64,000 bases of DNA, taken from NCBI GenBank assembly GCA_019614645.1, contig JABWDB010000066.1, positions 124,001-188,000 of the forward strand. The letters run 5' to 3'. Both the position numbers and the translations under genes were made by a program. The notes below the pieces were generated by a model. The model was not told the origin of the DNA. It searched no databases and saw only the letters and a list, made by a program, of their open reading frames with translations. How positions within the stretch are numbered: the first letter of the stretch is position 1; the number at the start of each line of letters is the position of its first letter. Source of the stretch: Stratiolaelaps scimitus. Its lineage: Eukaryota; Arthropoda; Arachnida; Mesostigmata; Laelapidae. Below are positions 13,038 through 61,755 of the stretch, in pieces.

Positions 13038-16000
13038 GCATAATAATAATAATCATTACTATTATTATAATTTGAGATCTCAAGTTATTATATGGTAGAC
13101 TTTGTTCACCATTTGACTAACATGTCAGCGAAGTATCTATCATGTAACTATTCCCAGGAAGTAAGCGTCAAGAGACAATTCCTAACCTTCAGCGTCTAAT
13201 CATCACCTATCCGTAGTAATAATAATAGTTTATCCAGGGAATTCATCATTCGGCGACATATCATGCGGGCGTTCGTACAATATCACCGTCCTGGTTGTGG
13301 CATACCCATTCAGTTAAAGTTGGGCCAGCCAACGGAACCATTTTCGCTGTAAATGACTGAGGTGCCCGGGAGGCTGTGGGGGTAGTATACGAACGGCACG
13401 AAGTCCCTGGCCGCTGATGTGATGACACTCAGCATTCATTGGCTGGGTCGCCCATTTCGCTGCATCCAATCCTACTGACGAGTCCATTAGCAGGAGGGCT
13501 AGCCTAAGTGAAGATTAGATCAGCTTTTCATAATAATATATGCAACTCTTCCCCGCGTTCAGCTTCCCAGTTACTTGGCATATGAATAGACAGCAAATGG
13601 ACGTTTTCCCCTTGCGGATTTCTCGACGTATTTTCCGGTACTTGCCACCGTCGCCAACTTTGCTTGTGTGTGTGTGTGTGTGTGTAGGTTGATTTGTTTA
13701 TGTGTTTTGTTTGCACGTGTGTATTAGGCCTCGTGTGCCACAAACTTCAGCGTTGTCAATGAACAGCTTGAGCCAGGCTTGACTGTTGCAGTCCGTCATA
13801 TATCGTGACTTTGATTTACCTACTAGGTAATCACTCATCCCATTCAATCAATCTACCATTATTCCGACCTGTTATCGTTACACATACACATATGAAACAA
13901 TTCGCAACAGTATGCTTCTCACTGACACACGCGTAGGTCCACCAGTTTGTAGGAACATGTCATGCTGCCACTGCGCGCGGAGTGCCAACAGCGGCCGAGA
14001 TGTTTAGCCCAGCGAGCGGCGCCACCATCAATGCCACGTCTACTGCTGACGTCGTTACGTAACCACCACAACCACCACCATCACCAAGAAGGAAAAACCG
14101 GGATAGGACATAGAGTCAGTCCGACTCGCATTGGCCTGCCTTGTCCATAGGCCAGCTTAGGCTCTCTGGTCGAGTCCAGTACGTAATAGCTGCCTCTTGC
14201 CGTCGTTGATTTGCCATTGCCTTATTGGTGGGTGGTATTAGGCTGGCGTGTTGTGTTGGTATCGAATCTCGCCGTGGACGTGGATGGGTGTGGTCTTTAC
14301 CACCCTCGGTAATCGTCATCATCATCATCTGCCTGACCATCGTCAGCATTAACATGCCTCTCGTTGACGGCATTAACGGGTTCTGTTCTGTAGGTGTTCG
14401 CTCATTGGCGTCTTGTTGCGTCTGTTATTTCCTGGAGAGGTAAGGAAACGGGAGAAGGGACCAGCCGGTCGACCGATCGGGCAGACCTACCTGTTGAGTT
14501 GGTTACGACACTCTCCTGCTCTGCTTCGGCGTTAGGGAGAGCGGATCGGATCGGACAGACCCGTCACGAGTAACTAACTGAGTGATTGAAGTCACTGTTT
14601 GGCTGGGGCAGGATACGCGTCATTTCGCTTGCTTGCCCGACCGACCGATCGACTGACTACTTGATTCGTAGCCGGCGTGTGTTCGGGGTATCTGGTTGCA
14701 GCCAGCGATGTGATCGCGGCCATCAGGCGGCTACTGTTGCTGTTCGTGCTCTCGGTTGTTACTTTAGTCCTTCTTGATGATGGTTGCTTGACCGTGGCCA
14801 GAGTGGCCTGCCAGACGGCCACTACGAACTCGATGGTATGGCCACCGTTCGCCAGGGTACCGTAGGTGCAGTCTCGTTGTGAGACAGCGAACGAAGAAGG
14901 TAAACGTGACGTCAATGCTTTTTCGGGGAGAGGGCCCAGCAACGAGTGCTGCAGGCCACGAACAACCTAACCTATTGGCTGCATCGCCTTCAAGCGGCAG
15001 CCGCCGCCGCCGCCGCCAGCTCCTGCTACGAGGTGGGACTCTACTGTAGTTCTTCGAAGGGCGCCTGGAAGCGGAACGCGCCAGGAAAGAGGCAATAGAG
15101 AGCCGTAGGGTGGCTGTCGGCCAGAACTCACTCGTCACCGGAAGCTACACTCGTAGGTAGTGCGTTTGCCGCGCTGCGATTGGCGAAAAAGAGAAAGAGA
15201 GAGAGAGAGAGCTGGCTGACTTCTTGCATAGCTGTCTGTGGTAGTTGTAACAGTGGTGCCAACTCGAAACTCAGTGCGAATGACAGCCGGTGCAGGAGAG
15301 GGCTTGTCGATCAGGCCAGCGTGAGTGGCTGAAGTTCAACGCTGAAGTTCAATGTCAGTGGCTCTGCAGTGAGGTGCGTCGATGTAAGATTGGTTGTGTC
15401 GCTCAGCACACAATCGGCAAGGCACACTGCACAGAAGGATCAAAATACGTGTGGCCAGCGGCATTCACGCTCGATCAGCGAATGGCGACTGTGAGCGTGT
15501 TGTTTAGGTTGATAATCGAACGTACAGTTAATAAGTGAAGTGAATATAGTGACTTCATTGAGTGCGACCGTGAATGTGCTGTGTTTTGTGAACCACTCGC
15601 AGCGACTTGACCCATCTGGTTTTCACAAGAAACTCGTTCGTTCCATAGGATATAACCTATATTAGATACTTTTGAGTATATTCGTATGCCTGTCCCTGTC
15701 ATTGGAAACAAACATGAATCGTATGTAGCCAGTTCGCGGTAGTGCATTCACTCGCGGGATGCTGTGGTGCCTATAGTAATACTGTGTGGTATCATATATC
15801 GTGTCATTTGTTACAAGTATCCATTACAGTGCAATATAATTTTGTCTTATATTATTAATTTACAATTGAATATTGGTACGAAGGGAGCAAGTTGCGATTC
15901 AGTTGCAGGACACATGTAAACGCACGTGGCACAGTCAGGCAGATTTTGACATGTTGACCTAATATCATCGTTCCGAACGTGTTCCTTAAGAAGAAGAAGA

Positions 16001-17633
16001 ATAAGAATTCAATCATGTTAATTTGTCATTTTAGCGTAGAGCCGCGTCCTGCTGACGATGACCATGAGAGCAATATCTTGTAGAAGAATCATTTGGGTGT
16101 GACACATTTGAAAAGTAAACCCAGCAGAACGTCCAAATAAGCAGCCATATTTTCAATATACTCAACTCAGCTGACCGCCAGCAGCATCAACTCTGCCATA
16201 TCTCGATCCGTTCATGCCTGCTGAAATAATCGTACGGGAATGTTTGCCGCTCGCTCCCGTTGATAATGACACCATTGCGACGGACGATGATGACACCATT
16301 GGCTACCATATATATACAAACAAATGCCGTCATCTGAGTTGCACCTCTGGACAGAGGAATCAGCGGCCGTTCACTGACATCATCAATCCATTCATTCATT
16401 CAGGCAACGAACAATCAGTCAGTCACTGTTGATCTGCTGCAGTTACTTTGTGCTGCTGCGTGTCGGTGGGGATGCCTTTAAGCGAGGGGGTACTCCGAGC
16501 GGGGGAGAGACAGAGCCACCGACAGAAAAGGACGACGAAGTGACGATTCGCACGAAATTGACCTCAGTTGAATTGAACTAAACGAGGAGGTTCTTTTTAG
16601 TAGTAAACTTCAAGCGAATCAATGAAATACAGGATCGCACGAGAACGATGACACATCAAGTGCAGTGACGTGAAGAAAATTGAGATAACTTCGTCGGTGG
16701 ATACCGTTTGCGTGTGTATAATTCTACATACGAATTATCCTGCACGAACGGACATAGTGAGCAGAGACCTGATGCAGTGGTGATATGTTGCTGTGACCGC
16801 GGCGGCGATCGCTGTGAAGTTTAATTAATCAATAACAGATTAGAGAGAAGTGAGTCATCCGTTTTGTGTCGACCCGCAGGAACTCTGGCTGCTTCGATGA
16901 AACGTCTGTGAACTATAGACGTACTTAAACATGTATGTCTATATGTGCTGAGGTATCTTTACCGAATAGTAAACATCAAGTTGAGGTGTTACGCGCTACG
17001 TTTCAAATTGTGACTTCAATATAAATCTCTCGGTGCTGATCTAAGTAACAATGATGCAACAAGGATTGCTACTCGAGACCATGAATCGCTTCTGGTCGCA
17101 GTTTATTTGAATTTCGGTCCGCTTTCAGTCAGCTGTGAATATCCAGAGGAACATCATTTCCATTGTCGAAATTATGCGGTGGCGTTCCTTGCCAATGCCA
17201 TTTCTCATATTGTAAAGCGGCGATAGCTGATGGAGAGGTGGTTGCGACAAACCGACAGCTGGCACTTTATCCGTGTCAACAAATTTGCCTTCGCTACGGC
17301 TCACACCGTAGAGCCATTCGGCAGCCAGTAGATGTTGTTAAACGGTTATAAAGACGACGCGTGTAACGACAATAGTCGATGCCTGTCGTCATTTGATTTG
17401 CACTCATTTATTAATCAGTGAATTGGACACATAGTTGAACGACACAGGGTACCAAACACCTACGTAGTGACATGCGTAGAGTTTTCAATTCAATAAAAAA
17501 AAAACGAAGCGAGAGCTGCATCTAATATTTAATTCTTTACTTGTTCACTAACTTGTCCCGATGTGATTACTGGCCTCGTCTAACTTTTAACCCGTTCCGA
17601 TTCTGTTGCTGCTGTGAATGTTTTTCAGCCACG

Positions 17634-51926
<34,293 letters not shown>

Positions 51927-54900
51927 TCCAGTATCGCTCCGATACCACCGCTGCGGCGGTAACAGACGGCAACACACCGTAGAGCTCAACTGTGACTTGA
52001 TACAAACGCGAAGCAATTGAATGAACCCCGTTCCCGGCGTCTTAAATAGATCAACTCACAGAGAACTAGACTACAGCACCACCGAACAGAGGAACAACAA
52101 GCCGCTAATAATGACATGCACATCCGCCAAAAGCGAATATGCCAAAAAAGCAAACAAAGACGACAGCAACAGAAACAATATCACGAATCCGCCGAAATGC
52201 AAATGGACTTAAGCTGCTGACGAATGAGAATGTCAAAAGCATATTGGAAAGCAAAGTAATATTGTGCGCAACATCCCGCCACCGACTACACACTACACAC
52301 CCGTCGACGACCATCGTCAACATTGTGTCAATCTAGCAAAAAACGCCTCAGCAGGCGATATGCAGTTTTAAAATCCAAGACACATATATATATATATCTA
52401 ATAGATAGATGTATGTATGTCGTAGAAGCAGGCGACCCGATGAGCGTTAATATGCATCTATGCATTTGCTATTATTGCAGATTATTATTATTATTATTAC
52501 GATGGTCATTACTGTAGTAATAATTCATATTATACGACACTGCAACGAAATTGACGACTATGAAAACGAGGGTTATTTTGTTTATCTTTTTTTTACGTTA
52601 AGTGCGATACAGGAAACGATCGGCGTGCCTGTTAGTGAACAAAGAAATCAACATTTTCAGCCATTTTGGCCTGATGCCGCCGGTCCGTTTGTCAACGTGC
52701 TTGCCAGACGAAAAACGTTACGAGCACACAATTACCATCATCGATGCAATTATATTTGTCCACAATTATATCCCGCCTTGGACGGGAAATAGTTCTTAAT
52801 ATTTAGATGATTTTAATATTCTAAGATGAGATTTAGCAATGCCAATGGGAATTTAGCGACTACCCTCGATGTGAGTGCACCGATGAGCCGGCGGTATGAA
52901 ACCGCTTGACGCGTATGTGTAGCTCAACAGTGATAACACGGTATCTAGGGGGCATCTGCTACAATTCTAGAAAAGATATTCTTATGGGGCCATTCTATGA
53001 TACAGATGACATAGCGGTATTATTAGGGCTCGCTCGATTTCTCGGTCCATGTCATCCTCACTATTTAATGACGGCCACTTTAGTTGAACACGTGCTGTCT
53101 CCCCGATGATTATCGATGAAGCGACAATGTCTGAAGATTTCGTATCAATTTATTTGATTTAGTATCTTTAGTTGTTTTAGTATCAGCCCGTCCACTGTAA
53201 CAACATATCATCATCGAGGCATCGATCTTATTAGATACCAACGGTGAACACCAGTCATGACAGTAGTTCGTAATGCGTAGTAACAAACTATGATGACCTA
53301 CTTAAGAACAGCTGAATAGTGAACGACAATGATGAATGAAGATATCACACGATAGAGAAGGCAGGCATGGTGTCATAATGTCTACCGCCACCATAGTGAA
53401 CGGCGCCTTTAGCCAATCCGTACACCCTGTATAGAACAATCGACTCTGCAGAGTCAAACGACTAAATAAATAATCTTTATTATTAAATCGTACATTATTA
53501 TTATTATTATTATTATTGCTAGCTATTATCATGATAACTACTTAGCTTATGTGCCAGCAGTATTTATTCTTCGTCGTTATTATCACTTGTGCATGTATGC
53601 TGGCCTCTTGCTTAGAGCCCTAGCTGTGTGTCGATGTCGATGTATCTTGCACGTCTCTCGAACGAACACCAAGTAACAAAAGACATTGAACGGAGAAACG
53701 AAGAAAAATTGAATTGAACGCGTGGAAGGTAATCATAACAGCATTGCGGCCCGACAACAAATCTATGTTGTGGTGGTTCAATTCCACAACGCACTTGTGC
53801 AAGGAATCAAAGCGTTATTTGCTAAAACGTCCTTGATAAAAAAACGTGTATGCTCTTGGAGGTCTGGTGTATGAACGGCATAGCGTCGTTTATTCGCGGA
53901 GAAAGAGAGAAAGACGTTCCACAAAGGAATATTCAAGAAGGTCGACTATCATTGATTCTGGCATAAACCTTCGACAATGCACACACACATATATATATAT
54001 ATATATAACAAAGCCGTTATTTTTCTCTACGCTTGCCTCCTATACGTTTCAAAAAATATTTGAAACTGTACCTTAATTTATATAATTTCCAATGAGTGTG
54101 AAGTGGATTTCGAAAAGGATAAAAATGCAAGGGGGTCGGAGAGAGGCTATGTGGATATGTGTGACATATGAGAAAATTAAACGCGGGATGGGAGTTTTGT
54201 ACCAACGAGAACAACAACGGTGTAAATGTAGCGAGCAAAGTGAGATTCGGAGCGGATGGTCCACCGCTCAATTTCGGGTCAAATCTGCCAGAGACAACAG
54301 TGTTTTGTTGACGATGACTAAACGCATAGGGAAAACTAGATATAAGATACATTTTTGCCAAATATTTGTAATCAAACCAACCAAATAGTGTCCTGTTAGC
54401 ACGGTCCTCCTCGAATTATATTAAGCATTATGTTTCAGGTGTCATAGAACGGAACAACCCGAATATCGGGAACTGTCCTCGACGCCTTTGGAGCACTTTA
54501 CAATGCTTCGGTCGTTGAATGAACAAACGAACTGACTAAAAATCGAACATTAAAAACTGCTGGCCAAATATAGAATAAACTCAGATAGGTAATTAGATAG
54601 AGAGTGTGTATATATAATATATATATATATATACGCAAACGGCATTTTTCGCATGGGTGTACCAAGTACACAAACATCTACACATACATGCCTCAGTACA
54701 GTCCCAGTTACACAGGTATATGTGTTTAGAAATTAGATAGTTAAGCCATGCTGAAAAATACTAACGATACGGCGTGTTAGTATGAAAGGCGATCACGGAC
54801 AGGCGTGATGATGCGTAAGATGTCGGGATTGAATAATGAGAACTGTTTGTTTGTACAAACGTTTCTATACGGGTAGACTAGTCACCCCCAGCTCTTTCTT

Positions 54901-56028
54901 CATTTCGGGTTGGCGTAAAAGCCTGCAGGACAAAAACAACCTTCAGCCTTGATATTATTAATGATGCTCTTATAATTCTAATTACAATCACTAATATTAT
55001 TATTATTGTCATAATGACTGTATCTATTAAAAGTGGACAATGATAATAATAATAATTATTACCATTATGAATGACATTTTATAATTGCGCTATGTAACAA
55101 CAGTAGTATATAAATAAATATACCAATAAACAACAAGATAGAATGCGGCCGTGATTGTAGTATGAGTTATGAACGGGCAACATTGAGTCCCGACGAGGAA
55201 CAATGATCGCGAACGAGCGGGCAGCGGCCGGTGCAGCAAATGTCAATTGGCAGAGATTGTCTCGCTGTGTCGAACCCTATCAGTGGTTGACCTCGATCTG
55301 AGAATGACTCGGAATATTCGTTGGTTTTGTCTAGCTGTGTTTTGTTTGCTCCTCAGCATTATGCTGCTGAAAGCGGCATTGTTGCCTTGCTTGCATTCTG
55401 CATAATGCATTTCCAGCCGCTGCTGAACGATTTGAATGTCGATGACGACGACGACAACGACGACAAAGATGATCCCCTGCTGACAGAGGTCACTTTTGGA
55501 CTTAACTTTCTAGTCGTGTTTTCTCGGGGTTGTTTTTAAAGTCGTTGGGGCCGGGAATCATGGACACCAAACCCCCGGATATCTATCGAGCAGCAGCAGC
55601 AGCAGCAGCAACAACGACAACAACAACAAGAGCGACAAGAAGAACAACGACGAATCTGTTCCTGTATTCCGAGCGAGTGTGCGCCCTTGAACATGGTTTT
55701 TTTTATTTCTAAACGAAAAGATGCAGTGGCTTTTCGATTCATTATTATTATTATTATTAAGATTTTATTAATTTTACTAGTGACAAAGAAAATATTGATT
55801 TATCTGTCGATAAACTAAGGATCGCTATAATCCTGTGGAGTACGTATCAACTTCTATCGAACAGACAATAACAACAGCACCAGTTGTATGTTGGGAACAA
55901 TAGCGAAAAAACATAAGCCAGCCATCCTATGCTAAGGCATAACACGATACGGGTCAAACAAGCATAGGCAAACAGTGACACTCGAATGTGAGCGATTTTT
56001 GTACATTTACATTGCTATTAAATCTACA

Positions 56029-56069
<41 letters not shown>

Positions 56070-57012
56070 GCATACATATTATAAATATTACCTATCGATG
56101 TATTGCTATTAATAATAATAATAATAATAATAATGTAATAGTAATAAATATTAGTAACGAAAGCCATCTGCGCGTCGCGCATCTGACTCAATAAGATAAA
56201 GACAAAAAAATATTAATCAAATGAAGAAGCAAACGACAATAGCTGAGCTACACCACACTACAAGATCAGTGGATGACGACGAATAAGAGCTCATGGAAAT
56301 CACACTTAGAAACCCAGGAAGTTGGGAGAACACAGTGAGGATAAATCCTCCTCATCACAAACAGTAGATAAATAGTAAGCGACACAACAGGAGAACCTAT
56401 CCGATTGATCGACGGATCGATCTTGATAACAGCAACAATAATGATCGAACGTGACTGCCGTCAGGGACGAAACAGCTATTTCATATGGGGGGTGCGGCTT
56501 TGCCATCAAGTGAGATAACATGATAACCGTCAACTGACGATCTGAGTTGAAAGGTTAATGATGCTGATTTCGACAATGACGATGATGATGAAGATCCGAA
56601 ATATGAGCAGGAGTGAACGGAAATGAAAATAATTAGTGCGAAGGGCGTGAACCAAAATAAATGTACCTAAGTACGAACGTGTGAGGGTCATCACACCACA
56701 TCGATACATCATCAAATGGCGTCTTTATTTTAATTATTGTGTATTCATATATTACATTGTGTATATATCGATCTTGTTATATTAAGATTACCATATATAT
56801 ATATATATATATGAATTCATTAGATTCAATATATTGTAATAGCAATGTTGTGGCAGAAGCAGAACATGTATGGTATTATTATTATATATATATATATATA
56901 TACCAATTCTCATATTCGTATCCTATTAATATAGAAGCAACACTATATACAACAAGTCATTGCAAGATAAGTTGTGCTCAACAATAAGACGACCACACAA
57001 TCAGTGCGACAC

Positions 57013-57046
<34 letters not shown>

Positions 57047-59216
57047 ACATTTACTCAAAATCGCCTGCAAAAACGCACCTGAGCACCAGTCGAAACCGCA
57101 TACGAATGAAATTTAATTTGTCTCCTTTAATTTCTTGCCCTTCACATTTATTTCAAAGTAAATCTCTCGTTTCATTTTCCCTCGAATATACCACCATGAA
57201 ACGTAGACTAAGCCAAGAATATCACAAGGAGACTATGGGAAAACCTTTGAAATTCGCCAAATTTCTTCACTAGTCGCGTTACGTGCAACAAAAGCAATAG
57301 ACAGACTGTTGCTGTCGGGCTGGTCACTTGAAGAGAGCAGATGTTACAAACTTAGTAAATTTATACCGAGAACCGTTCAGACCCTCCTACTCTAGCGAAT
57401 TAAGTCCTTAACATGAGACATTTCTTGCTCAAATGTGATTCAACGTTCCGGCGGCACACGCCGATGGTCGAAACAATAACGGTGCAATGTATTGAGGTGA
57501 ATGAGGCTGACATGTTCATATTCTAGTTGGTCCCTACAGTGTATACGACGAGTGCATTCATTGTAGCATTGAGGAGACATGAAATATGAGCTTAGATAAG
57601 AAAGATTATGGGAATGAGCTGTGTTTTTGGCCCGAATTTCGCAAATCCTTCTATTGTATACTAGTTCTTGAGATAGCAGAATGTCCTTGAGGAGACTTTA
57701 AGTAGACTTGAGGCTATTTACTTGAAAAAAGAAAACATCAAAATTTAGCTTCCGATATATGATGTACTTTGGATTCGAAGAAAAGTTTTGCACCAGTGTT
57801 AAAATCTCATATTTTGCTGTTTACTTAGTAAATTTGACATAAAATTTCGCTAAACCATGCGGTTAAATCATTTAGGTCCCTTCACACAGCAGAACGTATA
57901 AGAAAACTGAAGTGTTCCTTTGTATTCCTCTCTAAGACCCTCGTCGTGGACGTCCATGATCTTCACGTCGTACCGAAGAGGGGAAACTTTTTGCTTTATC
58001 TATAACCCGAGTCTAACGAAAGAAAAATCTCTGTGCATTTGGCGATGACCTTCTATTTGTGTGTGTGTGTGTTTTTAGCATATTATTAGTTGCTAACGAC
58101 GTACTCAGAGCTCATCAGTATTTTGAGAGTTTGACATACATGCATCCCATTTTCCCCTAACATCATTTGACTTAGTTAGAACCTTGACAGCAATTCCATC
58201 CACCGTATGGATACGGCGCTTCCTGAGCCAGGCTGAAGATCTCAAACTGTAACTTTTGGCAAGTCTTAAATATTCCGCAATTTGAAATGTTTGCGAATCG
58301 TCGAAATGAAAATCCCAAGTGCGTGCTTCGTTTTGATCAGTTGTTTTTGCAAGCAGAGATAAGGAAAAGAAACACGTTCACACCGGTGTGAACCACCAAT
58401 CGAGTCGATACAATCTCTACGTGGTAACACTATTCTAACGGGAAATTGACGTAAAATTGACGAGAAAAACGTTCTTTCTTCGTCAATTCTCTACTCAGTG
58501 GCTGATATCAGGTGTAATGTAATACAATTTTGCCAATCGTCAATATTTAGACAGACAATATTTAGACACTGAATGAGAGACGAATTCTGCTCTTGGGATT
58601 CGAGCTGTATCCGTGTTTGAAAATAAGACTGCTCTGTTCCTGTGGTCCATTGATAGTTTCAGAAGCATTTTTAGATAGTGATTTGTGCCCCTCCTCAGGA
58701 GTCCTGATCACGCACGAACCACGTTTGCTTGCTTTACAAGGCTAGCTATAGAAATACAGCATGTGGCCAATACAGTGGATCTGGCAGGTTTGGAATTAGA
58801 GTAACAAAAGCGATCAAACCTAGTTTAAAAAAGTTTGTACGGCTCAGTCAGAGCCTTGTCTCATCAGATATGGTGGTTGCGGGTCACGTGAGTCCGCGAA
58901 TACGACGTCATTACAAGCAGTCGTTAGTTGCTCCAACAGGTCGCACCTTAGGTTATTGGCAGGAGGAATTCGGCGCCTGTGCCTGGTTGGCTAGGCTACT
59001 CGTCCGAGGTCTCGTTTGAAATCAAAGCCAGGATAGATGATCGCTTCGTGGTCACGGATGGCACCTGCTGCAACAGCTGACTCGCCACTTGCAAGAAATC
59101 TGGCTGAATTTCAATAGTGCGATCTTAACTTGACAAAAAATATAGGAACAACCCAATGGATAGCTAAGCCTGGCTGAGCGAGGCTGAACACATCACGGCT
59201 GTTTCGCGATGGTTGA
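51927..59216. other. Interval between convergent PAK and SPRYD7
   Basis: About 7.3 kb with no recognised gene. The PAK 3' untranslated region should begin here; the first clear AATAAA on the plus strand I see is at 53465-53470, a candidate poly(A) signal only. I do not see a nearby poly(A) signal for SPRYD7 on the minus strand just left of 59217. The interval contains ATT runs near 52485-52498 and 53500-53517, (AT)n tracts near 54609-54632, 56029-56070 and 57014-57044, and CAG/CAA triplets near 55590-55630. Confidence 0.6.
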
Positions 59217-59314
59217 TTAGAGCAACGATTGCTCAATTAAGATCCGTTGATATCCTGCGGGTGGCTGATGATAGAATGAACTGAATGCCACCTCCATTAC
59301 CGCTCCGCTGTCGA
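59217..59314 (-). CDS. SPRYD7: SPRYD7 last coding exon
   Basis: 98 bases, phase 1 in. The first codon is split, G|TC. It encodes VDSGAVMEVAFSSFYHQPPA and GYQRILIEQSLL, then TAA (59219-59217 on the minus strand). The acceptor is TTGTTGCAG|TCGAC. The conserved FYH-PP-G(F/Y)..IL.EQ ending is the family C-terminus, so the stop is in the expected place. Confidence 0.95.
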
Positions 59315-61687
59315 CTGCAACAATTAGTGGGAAGCAACAATTAGTTTCTAGAGAATAATGTAAGACCATTATTGCTCGACTATAATGACCGGAAATGGGT
59401 GGGAAATACAATGTACTACGGGATACTTGGAAATTACGCAAATATACTATGAGGACTATGGTCAAGAATGTTACGTAACGCACCACATTGGTACCGTTTT
59501 CAATAAGTTACACGATCCATCATGGTCTCCAACACTTTGCAATGTGTCCTCTATACAGCACACGAGGTGACTATTTCGAACATTTTTATAGGGTTACGTA
59601 ACGGTCCGAACGTTCTGCGTACTCCACACCACTGATATAACTCAACGGTAGCTAACTCTCGTTCTTACACGAAACGATAATACAACCTTGCTAATAGAAG
59701 TATAATTTATTCAAACATACAGTAGTTAGGAATTTCTAGGGATTATGGGGGTGGGGGGGGGGTGAGGACGACAATGTCCCGAGGAAGGCGATGGCATTGC
59801 CTCTCTGCACAGCGAGGGACAGGCGCTGCAGGAGGAAAGAGCCAGCGCGCTTGTCCCCGGTGGCGCGGATCAACCTATGGTAGACCTCCTCGAGGAAGTT
59901 CGCAGTGAGAGGGCCGTGCCCGCCCAAGGTCTCAAAGGCAAGGGGGGAAAACAGGTGGGTTGCTTGGAGTGCGGCGTACTTCCTTAGCTTTGCCCGTTCC
60001 GCACGCGCTACTGCGTAACCGAGGATGGTTACACAGTGGTTGACATAAGAAGGTGCTAGAGTGTCAACCACAGTGCCGTCCCAAAGCAGGTGCTGGCCTC
60101 GATGGAAGGGGATAAGGGTGAGGCCGTCAGGGCGGCGCCCGTCAGAGGTGTCGAGGCCCTGTGGCTCCCTTTTGCAAGGAATACCGGCGGAGTGGAGGGC
60201 CCTCACGAGCGTGTCATTAAGCATCGTGTGTCGCGGATGGCGACCGGCGCTGCGTTCGCACGAGAGACCGTGATGGCCATTCGTTGCGACGGGGTCCCCG
60301 CAACGCTCGCAGCTGTGGGCCGCAACTACAGGGGCCCCGAGGCGAAGGCCCACACAGAAGCGGAGGGAGCGATCGTCCAGAGCAGTACCAAGGGACGAGG
60401 AGGGCAGCGCGTGAGGCCTGTCGACAGCCCGGAGGCGAGCTTGGTCAGCAACGTGTAGCACAGAGGCCAGGAGGGAGTCCCGCAGCTCCTGGTGCAGGGC
60501 ATCGGACCATACCCGCTGCTTGCTCTGCTTGTGCGGAGGGACCCGAGCGCGGACGCCCGTCTGGTCAAGGGCAGCTTCCCGGGAAGCGGAGAAGTGGGCG
60601 AGCGCTTCGGGGGGGGAGGACTGTAGCAACCATGTCGGCAACCGCCGTAAGCGACGCGGCGTAGCAAACGTCAGCCAAGCGGCGTACACTGAGGATGCCG
60701 AGGCCACCGAAGCGGACCGGAAGGGTAGCCTGCGACGCCGCTTCCGGAGGAAGCTGGAGGTTCAGGATCGTGGTCAGGGCGTCCAACACCAAGTCGTCAT
60801 ACTCGTGAAGGGCTGAAGCCTCAGTGCCGGCCGGGCATGTCCGAAGCAAGTGCTGCATGCGTGCCGCCGAGAAACAGGACCGAAGGAGGAACAGCCCCTG
60901 GTGAGCCGACAACAGGGGCAGTCGGTCGAGCATCACGGCCGTCCTCTCGAGGCAACGGTCCAATAGCGGCCGGATGGCCTCGTCCGTGAGAGGGGAGCCG
61001 ACGAGCTCGAGGGACAACCTTGCTAATTATACAACAGTATTTTATAGTATATCGGAGTCGATCTCCACGTCAAACGTGTACTAAATAGAAGAGTGGGGGG
61101 CAAAGATTAACAACAACTCAGATGGTCGAGCGGAGCATCGACATATATATAATTAATTTATTTTGCATGCGAAATTCTCATACCGTAGACAATCGGATAG
61201 ACTTCCTCCGCCTTAATGCCCGGACTAGCAACCTGAAGATCGACCCCGTTGAGGAAGAAGCGCAGCTCGATATGATCATACGCTACGCCAAGTACGTCGC
61301 CCTCTTGCACCTGCTGGGGAAGTTGATGCCGGATCGATCCGGCACCAGCGACGCAGCCGTCGTCCCGAAGAACCACGCTCCTGCTTAATCAAAGAATCGA
61401 TCAGATAAGCGAAACGATAACAGTATTCACGTTTTCAAAGGAAATCCACTAACAAGGTCATATGCCCTTTCGTAATATTCATTTGGCTGCGTGTATAGCA
61501 AAGATCAAATGATCTAGATTCAGACGTGGAGTTAAAAAACATCTACAATTTTGCTATAATTCCTCGGTTTATTTCATGTGACTCTACAAAATTTTAGTTT
61601 TACTTGGCTGTAGCTAGGCCGAAGTGTAGTCAGCCTTAAGCACGAGAAGTCAGGGTTAATTACCAATAAACGTGCGATATTGGATCC

Positions 61688-61755
<68 letters not shown>

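Larger units (their letters stand above)
59315..61183 (-). other. SPRYD7 last intron, host of a retrotransposon
   Basis: 1,869 bases. It contains the non-LTR element at 59696-61013 and its 14-bp duplication. Removing the insertion and one copy of the duplication leaves an intron of about 537 bases, in line with compact introns elsewhere in these genes. Confidence 0.9.

Noticed and set aside
17541..17633. Earlier in-frame ATG for PAK at 17541
   Set aside because: It lies upstream of a good splice acceptor ending at 17628, and the extra residues are Phe/Cys-rich and unlike PAK N-termini. The ATG at 17634 has a better context.
60061..60816. Plus-strand frames of 70-126 codons
   Set aside because: They are antisense shadows of the retrotransposon coding region, which is G/C-rich and so leaves several frames open.
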